NCBI GenBank assembly: GCA_013141125.1 | Contig: JABFRO010000003.1 | Span: forward strand, 234,458-298,457 | Length of the DNA stretch: 64,000 nucleotides | DNA from: Methylophilaceae bacterium | Lineage (GTDB): Bacteria > Pseudomonadota > Gammaproteobacteria > Burkholderiales > Methylophilaceae | Direction: 5' to 3' | In this document: piece by piece, positions 35,713-44,343 of the stretch | Layout: every line of letters starts with the position of its first letter | Position numbering within the stretch: the first letter of the stretch is position 1 | Made by a program: the position numbers and the translations under genes | The notes under the pieces: model-generated | What the model was told of the DNA's origin: nothing | Databases searched by the model: none | Seen by the model: the letters and a program-made list of their open reading frames with translations, nothing else

Positions 35713-36947
35713 TGCTTGTGTTCTGGATAGTTGTGTTTGTGTTGTTAGTGCTGGTGCTGGCGTTGTTATTGCCAGCCTTGTTGCGTCCCAATGTGCTGGT
35801 TAAAACTGATGCCAATGCGGAAAAGCGTGCCATCTTTCGTCAGCAGTTTGAGGAGCTGGCGCAAGACAAAGGCAATGGCGTGCTGGACGAGACCCAATAC
35901 GCTTTGGCAAAAAGTGATTTGGAACGGCGTTTGCTGACAGAGGCGGATGTAGTGAGTCAGCAGGCTACCAGCGTCAAGCCGGATAAAATTTTGGCAGGCA
36001 TAATTTTATTAGCTTTTCCGGTGTTGGCAATTTTGCTCTATGCCAGTCTGGGGAACCCGCTGGCTATTATTTCACCGCTGACTACTTCTCAAACGCAAAC
36101 TGGGGTGGCGCATGAAACCACTATGGCCGATCTGGAAAAAATGCTGGCCACCTTGCAACAAAAGCTGGAAAAGAACCCACAGGATGCCAAGGGCTGGACG
36201 GTGCTGGCGCGTTCTTATATGCAGCTAAAACGCTATGCCGAGGCCGAGCAAGCTTATGAAAAAGTGACGCAATTGGTGAAGGATGATGCGCAGTTGTATG
36301 CCGATTATGCTGAGGCTTCCGCCTTGGCCGCTGGCAGCACGCTGATAGGCAAACCCGAAGCCTTGATCCAAAAAGCCTTGGCAATTGATCCGCAGCATAT
36401 CAAGACCTTATTGCTGAAAGGTTCGCTCGAATTTGAGCGCAAAACTTATGACCAGGCCATTGTTGATTGGGAGAGTGCGCTTAAATTGCTCCCGGCAGAT
36501 GCGCTTGAAATGAAATCTGAAGTGCGAGCAATGCTGACCGAAGCCAACAAGCTATCCGCCAGCGCGCAAAAAAATGGCAATGCCCAGACGGGCGAGCCGC
36601 AGGCAAGCGGGATTAGTGGAGCCATCAGTCTTTCACCCAAGTTGGCAGGCAAAATTGACCCTGCCGCCACCTTGTTTATCTATGCGCGTGCGCCGCAAGG
36701 TGCTCCCATGCCGCTTGCCATTTTGCGTGCGACGGCGGGTGAGTTGCCTTATAGCTTCAAGCTGGATGATAACAACTCGGTAATGGCAGAGCGTAAACTC
36801 TCACAAGCGAGTGAGGTGGTATTGGTTGCACGTATTTCAAAAAGCGGAAATGCCCAGCCACAAAGCGGTGATCTGCAAGGGTCAAGTGCGGTTATCAAGC
36901 CCGATGCCAAAGAGATTAAGCTGGTAATAGATCAAGTATTGCCTTAA
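35712..36947 (+). CDS. ccmI: CcmI, apocytochrome-binding TPR protein
   Basis: 411 residues: two N-terminal membrane segments with a short cytoplasmic loop (FRQQFEELAQDKGNGVLDE), TPR repeats (about 150-270, including WTVLARSYMQLKRYAEAEQAY) and a C-terminal periplasmic beta domain. It presents apocytochrome c to CcmF/H. It is the last gene of the folA-ccm operon; the next gene starts 78 bases later. Confidence 0.93.
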   Translation: MLVFWIVVFVLLVLVLALLLPALLRPNVLVKTDANAEKRAIFRQQFEELAQDKGNGVLDETQYALAKSDLERRLLTEADVVSQQATSVKPDKILAGIILLAFPVLAILLYASLGNPLAIISPLTTSQTQTGVAHETTMADLEKMLATLQQKLEKNPQDAKGWTVLARSYMQLKRYAEAEQAYEKVTQLVKDDAQLYADYAEASALAAGSTLIGKPEALIQKALAIDPQHIKTLLLKGSLEFERKTYDQAIVDWESALKLLPADALEMKSEVRAMLTEANKLSASAQKNGNAQTGEPQASGISGAISLSPKLAGKIDPAATLFIYARAPQGAPMPLAILRATAGELPYSFKLDDNNSVMAERKLSQASEVVLVARISKSGNAQPQSGDLQGSSAVIKPDAKEIKLVIDQVLP

Positions 36948-37025
36948 GCCACAATGCCCTCAGGGCAATATGGTTTAATATGCTTGCGGGTTACCATCTT
37001 CGGTTTGCCATCTTAAGGTTTAGTT

Positions 37026-38399
37026 ATGAATAACAACTCTGGGGCATGCTCCGTCTATACTTCAGAATGCGATGTACTAGTCATAGGCGGTGGCCCGGCA
37101 GGCTCCACTGCCGCAGCGTTACTGGCCGAACGCGGCTACCGCGTGACCTTGCTGGAAAAAGCCCATCATCCGCGTTTTCACATTGGTGAATCGCTACTCC
37201 CTGCCAACTTGCCGCTATTGGAAAAGCTGGGCGTAGCCGATGCAGTCAAAGCCATAGGTATGGAAAAATGGGGAGCGGAATTTGTTTCACCCTGGCATGA
37301 GCACAAGCAGTCCTTTGAGTTTGCCGATGCCATGGATAAATCCATGCCTATGGCATATCAGGTACGCCGTGCCGAGTTTGACGAAATTCTGATCCGCAAT
37401 GCCAGTAAAAAAAATGCGCGCGTAGTGGAAGGTTGTCAGGTTCAGGATGTGCAGTTTTTGCCTGACAATGCCGGGGCTTTAGTGCAAGCCAGCCATGATG
37501 ATGGCCGCATCGAGACCGTGCAAACGCGGTTTGTGGTGGATGCTTCCGGCCGAGATACTTTTCTTGGCAATCGTTTCAAAGCCAAGCAGCGCAATAAAAA
37601 ACACAATAGCACCGCGCTCTACGGCCATTTCTCGGGAGCCGAGCGCAACTCGGGCAAGACGGCGGGCAATATCACGATATTCTGGTTTGAGCACGGCTGG
37701 TTCTGGTTTATACCGCTGGCCGATGGCACTACCAGCGTGGGGGCGGTGACCTGGCCGTATTACCTGAAAACGCGCGACAAAAAACCACTGGAGCAGTTTT
37801 TGCAGGAAACTATAGCCCTGTGTGCACCTTTGAGTGCCAGGCTACAAAACGCACAGCTTGTATCGCCGGTTGAAGCCACGGGTAATTTTTCCTATGTCTG
37901 TGACCGCACCCACGGCAGCAATTACCTGCTATTGGGTGATGCCTATGCCTTTATTGATCCGGTGTTCTCTTCCGGGGTGATGCTGGCCATGCAAAGCGCT
38001 TTTGTCGGCGCAGACACGGTGGATACCTGTTTGCGAAACCCCAAGCAAGCCGCAGCAGCATTGAAGCAGTTTGATAAAAGTATGAAAGTTGGCCCAAAAA
38101 TATTTTCATGGTTTATTTACCGCGTAACCAATCCCACGCTGCGCAATATGTTCATGTCGCCCAGCAATGTGTTTCGGGCAAAAGAGGCGGTGCTATCGGT
38201 CTTGGCGGGCGATGTGTTTGGCAAGACCCCCATTCACGGCTCCTTGTTCATGTTCAAAAGCTTGTATTACGCGGCCTCCCTGTTCAATTTCAAACGCACA
38301 TTTAAAGCCTGGAAGATGCGCAAAAGTAATATTCAGGTGGTGGACGAGCTTGGGGTGAATCAAGCTGAAGTAAGCCCATCCAGCGCAGTAGCGAATTGA
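37026..38399 (+). CDS. FAD-dependent oxidoreductase of the tryptophan-halogenase-like family
   Basis: 457-residue flavoprotein. FAD motif GGGPAGSTAAALLAERGY at the N-terminus, RFHIGESLLP (halogenase-family block), and the second FAD motif LLLGDAYAFIDPVFSSGV. The WxWxIP motif diagnostic of true flavin halogenases is only partly represented by WFWFIPLADG, and no halide work can be assumed. Homologues occur in aryl-polyene, xanthomonadin and resorcinol lipid clusters. The stop overlaps the chorismatase-like gene by four bases. Confidence 0.85.
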   Translation: MNNNSGACSVYTSECDVLVIGGGPAGSTAAALLAERGYRVTLLEKAHHPRFHIGESLLPANLPLLEKLGVADAVKAIGMEKWGAEFVSPWHEHKQSFEFADAMDKSMPMAYQVRRAEFDEILIRNASKKNARVVEGCQVQDVQFLPDNAGALVQASHDDGRIETVQTRFVVDASGRDTFLGNRFKAKQRNKKHNSTALYGHFSGAERNSGKTAGNITIFWFEHGWFWFIPLADGTTSVGAVTWPYYLKTRDKKPLEQFLQETIALCAPLSARLQNAQLVSPVEATGNFSYVCDRTHGSNYLLLGDAYAFIDPVFSSGVMLAMQSAFVGADTVDTCLRNPKQAAAALKQFDKSMKVGPKIFSWFIYRVTNPTLRNMFMSPSNVFRAKEAVLSVLAGDVFGKTPIHGSLFMFKSLYYAASLFNFKRTFKAWKMRKSNIQVVDELGVNQAEVSPSSAVAN

Positions 38400-39472
38400 G
38401 CAGTACCGCCTATCCCTTGCAATGCACCTCTCTTTCTCTGGACGCGCTGTTGCATCAATCAGCACCATGGAAAAATAATGCTTTGGGTGTTCATGTTTAT
38501 GCCACGGATACTGTGGATATTCATACACAGGCTGATATAGCGCTGCCCTGTATGCCAGTGTCCATGCCACGTCTGGATACTGGCACGGCCATTTGTGAAG
38601 TCTGGCATGGCAGTGAGCCAACAACGCCAGGGCAGTTAGATAGCATCTATTATCGCCATGACCAGAATGTGCTATTCGGCGTGCTGGTATTGCCCGAAGC
38701 CGGGTTTGTCGCCAATGCGGATAAAACGCCGCTGCAGCAAGCGACAGAATCTGGCTACCGGCAGATATTTTCCCTGCTCGATCAGCTGCACTACCCGCAT
38801 CTGTTGCGCTTATGGAATTACATCCCCGACATTAATGCGCATAGCCAAGGGCTAGAGCGTTATGTGCAATTCAACCTTGGGCGACAGGATGCCTTTCTTG
38901 CGCATGGACGCGATGTGCTGGGTAATGTGCCTGCGGCGTGTGCGCTGGGATTTGAGCAGAAAGCAACACGTAAAGAATGCCTGACCATTTCCTTTCTGGC
39001 AGGACGTGTAGCGCCTTTAAGTATAGAAAATCCGCGCCAGATCAGCGCTTATCTTTATCCGCAACAATATGGCTCGCGCAGCCCGACCTTCTCACGTGCC
39101 AGCCTGGTGCAGATCGGACAGGAACAGGTGTTGTTTATCTCCGGCACTGCCAGTATTGTCGGCCATGCCACCCTGCATGCCGATGATGTTGTCGCGCAAA
39201 CGCGTGAAACCATGACCAATATCCAGGCGGTACTGGCTGAGGCTAATCGCCATGTGGGTAAGCCCGGTTTTGATCTCTGCCAGCTGAATTACAAAGTATA
39301 TATACGCCATCCCGCTGATTTTGCGTTGATACGCAACGAGCTGGCGCATTGCGTGGGTGATGCACTCCAGGCGGTCTATTTGCAAGCAGACATTTGCCGT
39401 CAGGATTTACTGTTGGAAATTGAAGCCACGGCCGGGCATCCTCTGCTAAATCTGTCCGAGAAACCAGCCTAG
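38396..39472 (+). CDS. Chorismatase (XanB2/FkbO/Hyg5-like)
   Basis: 358-residue enzyme resembling XanB2, which converts chorismate to 3- and 4-hydroxybenzoate, the starter for xanthomonadin-type pigments. Recognised blocks: LLRLWNYIPDIN, LERYVQFNLGRQDAF, PAACALG, SIENPRQISAYLYPQQYG, FSRASLV, LFISGTASIVGHATLH, and a downstream YKVYIRHPADF region. The product ratio (3- versus 4-hydroxybenzoate, or another chorismate hydrolysis product) cannot be told from sequence. It starts with the non-ATG codon at 38396 (TTGAGC context) overlapping the oxidoreductase stop. Confidence 0.87.
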   Translation: MSSTAYPLQCTSLSLDALLHQSAPWKNNALGVHVYATDTVDIHTQADIALPCMPVSMPRLDTGTAICEVWHGSEPTTPGQLDSIYYRHDQNVLFGVLVLPEAGFVANADKTPLQQATESGYRQIFSLLDQLHYPHLLRLWNYIPDINAHSQGLERYVQFNLGRQDAFLAHGRDVLGNVPAACALGFEQKATRKECLTISFLAGRVAPLSIENPRQISAYLYPQQYGSRSPTFSRASLVQIGQEQVLFISGTASIVGHATLHADDVVAQTRETMTNIQAVLAEANRHVGKPGFDLCQLNYKVYIRHPADFALIRNELAHCVGDALQAVYLQADICRQDLLLEIEATAGHPLLNLSEKPA

Positions 39473-39474
39473 CC

Positions 39475-40299
39475 ATGCGTGCTGCACTGCATTTATTGCT
39501 GCGTATTTACGAATATCTGGTGCTGTATTTCGGCCTCGCCTTATTGGGGATCATGTGCTTGGCATGGACACCGGTGGCGCTGATTATTTACCCGCTGCTG
39601 CCCAAGCGCTGGGGACGCTCATTGGGGCGTTATGTCATCACCTTATCGTTTCGTTTTTATCTCGCCAGCCTTAGCTTGTCGCGCCGTTGCAGCTTTGATT
39701 TGCAGGCGCTGGATGTGCTGCGCGATCAACCGTCATTGATTATTGCACCCAATCATCCCTGTCTGCTGGATGCGGTAATGGTGATTTCACGCCTGCCCAA
39801 TGTGGCCTGTGTGCTCAAGGCCGAGCTGATGAACAATGTGTTTCTGGGCGCGGGTGCCCGGCTGGCGCGCTATATCCGCAATGATCCGCTGCGGCGCATG
39901 GTACAACTGGCGATTGAGGATTTTGCCAGTGGCAGCCATTTACTACTATTCCCGGAAGGCACCCGTACCACGGCGTGTCCGGTCAATCCGTTCAAGGGCA
40001 GCCTGGGCTTGATCGCACATCATGCCCGGGTGCCGGTGCAAACGGTGTTGATAGAAACCGATACGCGTTTCCTGAGCAAAGGCTGGTCGCTATTTCGCAA
40101 GCCGCCCATGCCCATCCACTATAGAGTGCGTCTGGGGAAGCGCTTTGATCCTCCGCAACATAGCAAGCCCTTTATGCTTGAGCTGGAACACTATTTTGCG
40201 CACGAGCTGATAAACGGTTCGGCGTTTTATCCGGTTAATTCTCTGCCTGCATCCGCTGTCAGCACGGCACCATTCATCTCGCATACGCCATCATCATGA
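39475..40299 (+). CDS. PlsC-like acyltransferase
   Basis: 274-residue 1-acylglycerol-phosphate-type acyltransferase. Two N-terminal membrane segments precede the HxxxxD motif (NHPCLLDAV), the NDPLRRM block and FPEGTRT. It starts two bases after the chorismatase stop and overlaps the glycosyltransferase start by four. In xanthomonadin/aryl-polyene clusters such enzymes attach the polyene to a lipid carrier; that role is inferred from context. Confidence 0.87.
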   Translation: MRAALHLLLRIYEYLVLYFGLALLGIMCLAWTPVALIIYPLLPKRWGRSLGRYVITLSFRFYLASLSLSRRCSFDLQALDVLRDQPSLIIAPNHPCLLDAVMVISRLPNVACVLKAELMNNVFLGAGARLARYIRNDPLRRMVQLAIEDFASGSHLLLFPEGTRTTACPVNPFKGSLGLIAHHARVPVQTVLIETDTRFLSKGWSLFRKPPMPIHYRVRLGKRFDPPQHSKPFMLELEHYFAHELINGSAFYPVNSLPASAVSTAPFISHTPSS

Positions 40300-41057
40300 C
40301 CGTTTCCACCACACATTTAGTCCTCATTCCCAGTTACAATCCCGGCCAAAAAGTATACGAAACCGTGCGTGCAGCGCGAGAATATTGGGCACCGGTATGG
40401 GTCGTGGTAGATGGCAGCACCGATGGTAGCGCTGAAGGTCTGCTGGCCATGGCCGCCGAGGATGCTGATCTGCAAGTGATGATTTTGCCGCACAATCAGG
40501 GCAAGGGTGCCGCAGTTTTGCACGGTTTGGAACAGGCCGCCGCCGCAGGGTTCAGCCATGTTTTGACCATGGATTCGGATGGTCAGCATCCTGCCGAACG
40601 TATTCCCGCTTTTATGGCCGAATCCTGCAAACAGCCAGCGGCCATGATATTGGGAGTGCCGGTATTTGATGCCAGTGCGCCGGGCTTGCGTGTCAAAGGG
40701 CGACGCATCTCCAACTGGTGGGCCAATCTGGAAACCCTGTGGGCAGGCATAGGCGATTCGCTGTTCGGCTTCCGCGTGTATCCGGTTGCCGCGTTGCGGC
40801 AAGTAATGCGCCATCAACCCTGGATGCGCCATTTCGATTTTGATCCGGAAGCCGTAGTGCGCCTGTGCTGGCGCGGAATCAAGCCAGTCAATCTGCCCGC
40901 CCCGGTGCGCTATTTTTGCGCAGAGGAGGGCGGTGTATCGCATTTTCGTTATCTGCGCGATAACGTGTTGTTGACCTGGATGCACACCCGCCTGTTTGTC
41001 GGCTTTATGTTGCGTTTACCAGTTTTGCTGGCAAGACGTGTGCTGGGACGTTGTTAA
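40296..41057 (+). CDS. Family 2 glycosyltransferase of the pigment-like operon
   Basis: 253-residue GT-A enzyme (LIPSYNPGQKV, VVDGSTDGSAEG, metal-binding TMDSDGQHP, DFDPEAVVRL, then a C-terminal hydrophobic tail). It resembles glycosyltransferases found in aryl-polyene/xanthomonadin clusters. It overlaps the acyltransferase by four bases and ends the operon; the next gene, rfbC, is convergent. Confidence 0.87.
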   Translation: MTVSTTHLVLIPSYNPGQKVYETVRAAREYWAPVWVVVDGSTDGSAEGLLAMAAEDADLQVMILPHNQGKGAAVLHGLEQAAAAGFSHVLTMDSDGQHPAERIPAFMAESCKQPAAMILGVPVFDASAPGLRVKGRRISNWWANLETLWAGIGDSLFGFRVYPVAALRQVMRHQPWMRHFDFDPEAVVRLCWRGIKPVNLPAPVRYFCAEEGGVSHFRYLRDNVLLTWMHTRLFVGFMLRLPVLLARRVLGRC

Positions 41058-41110
41058 GGCAACCCAGTTCTATTGCAGCCCTGATACAACGTAATCAGGA
41101 ACGAGATTCC

Positions 41111-41656
41111 TTATTTAAAATGCTCCGCATTAGCAAGCGCCAAGCCCAGTTTATCCTTCTGTGAAAGCAACGGCTCCCCCTGCAACGGCCACACAATGCC
41201 AATTGAAGGATCATTCCAGGCAATACAGCGCTCATGTTCAGGCGCATAAAACTCCGTGGTTTTATAAAGAAATTCAGCAAACTCTGAAAGCACCAAAAAG
41301 CCATGTGCGAAGCCGGGCGGCACCCACATCTGGCGCTTGTTATCCGCAGAAAGATGCGCGCCTACCCACTGACCAAAAGTAGGTGATGATTTACGAATAT
41401 CCACCGCCACATCAAATACCTCACCCACCGCCACCCGCACCAGTTTGCCCTGCGGCTGCACGATTTGATAATGCAAACCACGCAAAACCCCATTGGCTGA
41501 ACGCGAATGATTATCCTGTACAAACACGGGTGCTGAACCCGTCGCCTGCTCAAAAACGCGCTGATTGAAACTCTCATAAAAAAAGCCGCGTGCATCCCCA
41601 AACACCCGGGGTTCAAAAATCAGCACATCCGCAATATCTGTTTTTACTACGTTCAT
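41111..41656 (-). CDS. rfbC: dTDP-4-dehydrorhamnose 3,5-epimerase
   Basis: 181-residue RmlC of normal length. It has EPRVFGDARGFFYESFN, HSRSANGVLRGLHYQ (catalytic His and Arg), GEVFDVAVDIRKSSPTFG and PPGFAHGFLVLS. It makes dTDP-L-rhamnose precursor sugar. The other rml genes are not in the window, so it is either the end of an operon whose start is not on this side or a stand-alone copy. It opens on the minus strand towards the accessory island. Confidence 0.95.
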   Translation of the reverse strand: MNVVKTDIADVLIFEPRVFGDARGFFYESFNQRVFEQATGSAPVFVQDNHSRSANGVLRGLHYQIVQPQGKLVRVAVGEVFDVAVDIRKSSPTFGQWVGAHLSADNKRQMWVPPGFAHGFLVLSEFAEFLYKTTEFYAPEHERCIAWNDPSIGIVWPLQGEPLLSQKDKLGLALANAEHFK

Positions 41657-41950
41657 TTAAAACCCTTTATTTTTTTCAATGATAAATTCAAATTATGCAA
41701 ACAGGATTAACCGTCATCCATTCTTTTGCATATTCCGTTGCGAAAATGCCAATTCAAATCATAACACCCCCGATTGTAATCAAGATACCGTCTTGTCCGT
41801 CAAATCAAAGCCTGGGGCGATTCAGTCGTTTGTTTCAGCGCATTTAAGACCTGGATGAAACGGCAACAGAGCCTGGAACGCAATCTCAAACATTAAAACG
41901 CTATTAAGCCATCTTAGCTATTGAGCGACAATCTTAGCCAGCGTAGGACT
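41657..41950. other. Gene-free stretch before the accessory island
   Basis: No supported gene. It holds the rfbC upstream region and low-complexity AT-rich sequence. The remainder up to the ParD gene at 42293 contains the repeat at 41951-42107 and nothing else recognisable. Confidence 0.6.
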
Positions 41951-42107
41951 GATGAGCGTAGCGTTATCCGCCGCAAAATCGAATTTGTCGCATATCGTGT
42001 ATTCCCAAAAGCGGCGTTGCCAGATTCCACGTTTGCGCTTTGACCAGACGTATAGCGAAAGCTTACATACGACGGATAACGCAACGTTCATCCGCCCTTC
42101 GAGTTCT
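41951..42107. repeat. R1 dispersed repeat, copy 1 (with both palindromic ends)
   Basis: A diverged copy of the 174-bp repeat found at 44004 and 45287. It starts with GATGAGCGTAGCGTTATCCG and ends with the inverse hairpin (GACGGATAACGCAACGTTCA), so its ends form imperfect terminal inverted repeats. This suggests a MITE-like unit. It encodes nothing. Confidence 0.7.
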
Positions 42108-42292
42108 CAGCCTGCGGAATATACGGACAGAATATACGCAGCGATGATAGCCATATAACAATCTGCACAAAGGCCGCGTTTCGCAATTAGCTGCGTTTTA
42201 TGCACCTGTCCACATGCAAAGCAAGAGAAAGTGGCATAAAATGGCAGTAATTGCCATTTGTGGTGCTAATACTAGAATGAAGGAGCTGACTT

Positions 42293-42553
42293 ATGCAAAG
42301 CATGAATATTTCCCTGCCTGACCCGCTCAAACAATTTGTGGATGGTCAGATTTCAACTGGGCGTTATAGCAGTGTAAGCGAGTATGTGCGCGAGCTGATC
42401 CGTGCTGACGAAAAGCGTAAAGCCGAAGAGCTGCTTGAAACACTGCTTATTGAAGGTCTGCAAGGAGAAGAAGCCGCATTCACGCGCGAGGATTGGCAGG
42501 CTATTCGCCAAGAGGCAGCGGCCTATGTGAAAAAGACGAGAAGCCACGCTTGA
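42293..42553 (+). CDS. parD: ParD-type antitoxin (ribbon-helix-helix)
   Basis: 86-residue antitoxin. The N-terminus MQSMNISLPDPLKQFVDGQI with RYSSVSEYVRELIR is the ribbon-helix-helix ParD/CopG fold; the C-terminal helical tail would bind the toxin. AAGGAG precedes the ATG. The stop overlaps the ParE start by one base (TGATG). It is the first module of the island. Confidence 0.9.
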   Translation: MQSMNISLPDPLKQFVDGQISTGRYSSVSEYVRELIRADEKRKAEELLETLLIEGLQGEEAAFTREDWQAIRQEAAAYVKKTRSHA

Positions 42554-42882
42554 TGGGAAAGGTTTATCGCCGCCCTGCTGCACGCTGTGACTTGATTTCG
42601 CACTATGCCTACCTTAGCGAATACGCGGATGAAGAGGTTGCTGGACGATTTCTTGATCAAGCTGAAGCCAGTTTCAACGATTTGCTCAAACGGCCGGAAA
42701 TGGGTGCTCCCTTGGCGTTGCGACATGCCAAGCTTGATGGTTTGCGTAAGTGGCGCGTTAAGGATTTTGACAATTTTCTGATCTTTTATCTGCCTCACCC
42801 GGATGGTGTATTAATTGTGCGTGTATTGCATGCCGCGCGCGACTGGTGGAGCTTGTTAGGTATCAAAAACCAGCCAGCTTAG
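42553..42882 (+). CDS. parE: ParE-family toxin
   Basis: 109-residue RelE/ParE-superfamily toxin. Features: RPAARCDLISHYAYLSEYA helix, AEASFNDLLKRPEMG, LRKWRVKDFDNFLIFYL and the final VLIVRVLHAARDWW. ParE toxins poison DNA gyrase, RelE members cleave mRNA; the ParD partner favours ParE. The start overlaps parD. An R2 repeat begins directly after the stop. Confidence 0.9.
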   Translation: MGKVYRRPAARCDLISHYAYLSEYADEEVAGRFLDQAEASFNDLLKRPEMGAPLALRHAKLDGLRKWRVKDFDNFLIFYLPHPDGVLIVRVLHAARDWWSLLGIKNQPA

Positions 42883-42883
42883 A

Positions 42884-42961
42884 GCGGATGAGCGTAGCGT
42901 TATCCGCCGCATGCTTCACCCGCATCCATCTCCACCGCCCCATTTATCGCCTCATCCGCCA
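42884..42961. repeat. R2 dispersed repeat, copy a
   Basis: 78 bp matching 45192-45269 at all but about two positions. It begins one base after the parE stop with the hairpin GCGGATGAGCGTAGCGTTAT and encodes nothing. Confidence 0.8.
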
Positions 42962-43067
42962 TTGGGTTCTAATAGCCTCCATGGAGTATCGCGGCGAGTG
43001 ACTGACAATTAACCTTGATTCCATTGCATTTCATTAAAACTATGCACTCATTGACGCGATATAGTGT

Positions 43068-43091
43068 TTGTGCCACCATATGATGGCACAA
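43068..43091. promoter_or_regulatory. Palindromic operator of the UPF0175/DUF3368 pair
   Basis: 8-bp arms TTGTGCCA and TGGCACAA flank an 8-bp spacer. It is 21 bp upstream of the chosen antitoxin start. A role as autoregulatory operator is inference. Confidence 0.5.
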
Positions 43092-43111
43092 TTTAATTGG
43101 GGGTGAATGTT

Positions 43112-43441
43112 GTGGAGACTTTTTCAATACGTGATTTACGTGAAAGAACTGGTGAACTTGTTAGAGCTGCCGAAGATGGCAAGCTTTCCGTGGTTGCCAA
43201 GCATGGGCATCCCGTTTTTCTGGCAGTCCCCATCTCTGAGCTGATGCTAACCAGTGGCTTTAATGTTTCCCTTGCCGTGAAAATGTTCGATGAAGGCGCT
43301 TTAACGCTGGGTAAGGCGGCTAAATTTGCCAACATGAGTCACGAGGCTTTTATGGAACTACTTGGGTCTATGGCTATACCTGTAGTGAAATATTCGGCGG
43401 ATGAATTAGATGAGGAAGTCGAAGCATTTATCAAGCAATGA
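43112..43441 (+). CDS. Phd-like/UPF0175 fusion antitoxin
   Basis: 109-residue protein in two parts. The N-terminal half (FSIRDLRERTGELVRAAEDG, VVAKHGHPVFLAVPI) is Phd/YefM-like DNA-binding; the C-terminal half (AVKMFDEGALTLGKAAKFANMSHEAF, then DELDEEVEAF) is the UPF0175 helical domain. UPF0175 proteins commonly partner DUF3368 PIN toxins, which is the next gene. The GTG at 43112 is chosen because GGGGGTG lies six bases upstream; a TTG at 43097 is the alternative. It overlaps the toxin by four bases. Confidence 0.8.
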   Translation: METFSIRDLRERTGELVRAAEDGKLSVVAKHGHPVFLAVPISELMLTSGFNVSLAVKMFDEGALTLGKAAKFANMSHEAFMELLGSMAIPVVKYSADELDEEVEAFIKQ

Positions 43442-43953
43442 AACGTTTAATCATTGCGGACACCGGGCCGCTGATTATCTTTGCAAAAAGCGCAAGGCTT
43501 TCAATGCTTAGCGAAATGACCTCGCAGATACTCGTTACCAATACGGTGATGCATGAATGTACAGATGACACAAACAAACCCGGGACAAACCTGATCCTTA
43601 AGGCATTTGAAGATCAGACGCTGACATTGATTGATGATGTTGAGCTAAATGAGGCTCTGAATAAAACCCTACTTGACGACGGTGAAAAGTCAGCGATAGC
43701 GCTTGCAATGCACATGAACGATCAAAAACCATCAATACTCATTGATGAAGTGCGCGGTCGGAATGTTGCAAAGAAAAATGGATTAATAGTCATCGGTAGT
43801 GCCGGAATTTTAATTGCAGCAAAGAAGATGGGCTTAATTCAGAACGTTGAGCAAATTATTATTGAATGGCAGAGCTTGGGCTACTTTGTTAGCCAGCCAT
43901 TGATTGAAGAAGTGTTAATCAAGGCAGGAGAGCGGAATACCCCTCGTCCGTGA
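43438..43953 (+). CDS. DUF3368-family PIN-domain toxin
   Basis: 171-residue PIN protein. It starts IIADTGPLIIFAK (catalytic Asp), then VTNTVMHECTD, LLDDGEKSAIALAMH, ILIDEVRGRNVAKKNGLIVIG and the AGILIAAKKMGLI segment diagnostic of DUF3368. It is predicted to be a ribonuclease neutralised by the upstream UPF0175 protein. The four-base overlap (ATGA) couples the two. Confidence 0.85.
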   Translation: MKRLIIADTGPLIIFAKSARLSMLSEMTSQILVTNTVMHECTDDTNKPGTNLILKAFEDQTLTLIDDVELNEALNKTLLDDGEKSAIALAMHMNDQKPSILIDEVRGRNVAKKNGLIVIGSAGILIAAKKMGLIQNVEQIIIEWQSLGYFVSQPLIEEVLIKAGERNTPRP

Positions 43954-44003
43954 TTATCCAAAAAACCGCTGCTGAAGCATGGGTGGGTCGGGCTTCAGCC
44001 CGA

Positions 44004-44177
44004 CATTTCAAGGGCTTGATATGCAGATAATCCCTATGCGCCGCCTAATCGAGTTTGTCGCGCATCCTGTGTTCCCAAAAGCGGCGTTGCCAAGATACCA
44101 CATTCACCTTTGGCCAGACGTACAGCGAAAGCTTACATACGGCGGATAACGCTACGCTCATCCACCCTACGAGTTCT
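44004..44177. repeat. R1 dispersed repeat, copy 2
   Basis: 174 bp matching 45287-45460 at about 171 positions and 41951-42107 more distantly. It ends with the hairpin GGCGGATAACGCTACGCTCA and encodes nothing. It follows a short GTCGGGCT/AGCCCGAC hairpin at 43987-44004. Confidence 0.85.
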
Positions 44178-44229
44178 GCATTACTGTTTGATTTATTTGC
44201 TTTAATGTAATTTTTGCTATATATTTAAA

Positions 44230-44330
44230 AGCGAGTCGGGTCTGCGCTGACCAATATGCAGTGCGTTGAAGTTTTACTTCGCCTGGCTTACCCAACACCT
44301 AAAAGGTCGCATTTATAGCGACCTTTTTTA
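44230..44330 (+). ncRNA. Candidate structured leader or small RNA with intrinsic terminator
   Basis: About 100 noncoding bases with three possible hairpins: GGTC/GACC near 44240, GAAGT/ACTTC near 44268-44280, and a strong terminator stem AAAAGGTCGC (44301-44310) with GCGACCTTTT (44318-44327) followed by further T. An AT-rich promoter-like stretch precedes it (44205-44230). The terminator is only 14 bases upstream of the DUF3800 start. It could be an attenuator or a separate small RNA; no known family is recognised. Confidence 0.4.
44301..44329 (+). terminator. Intrinsic terminator directly before the DUF3800 gene
   Basis: Perfect 10-bp stem with a seven-base loop (ATTTATA) and a T-run. It is not downstream of any coding gene on the plus strand, so it marks the end of a short transcript or an attenuator. 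Confidence 0.75.
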
Positions 44331-44343
44331 TTAGGTATCTTGA

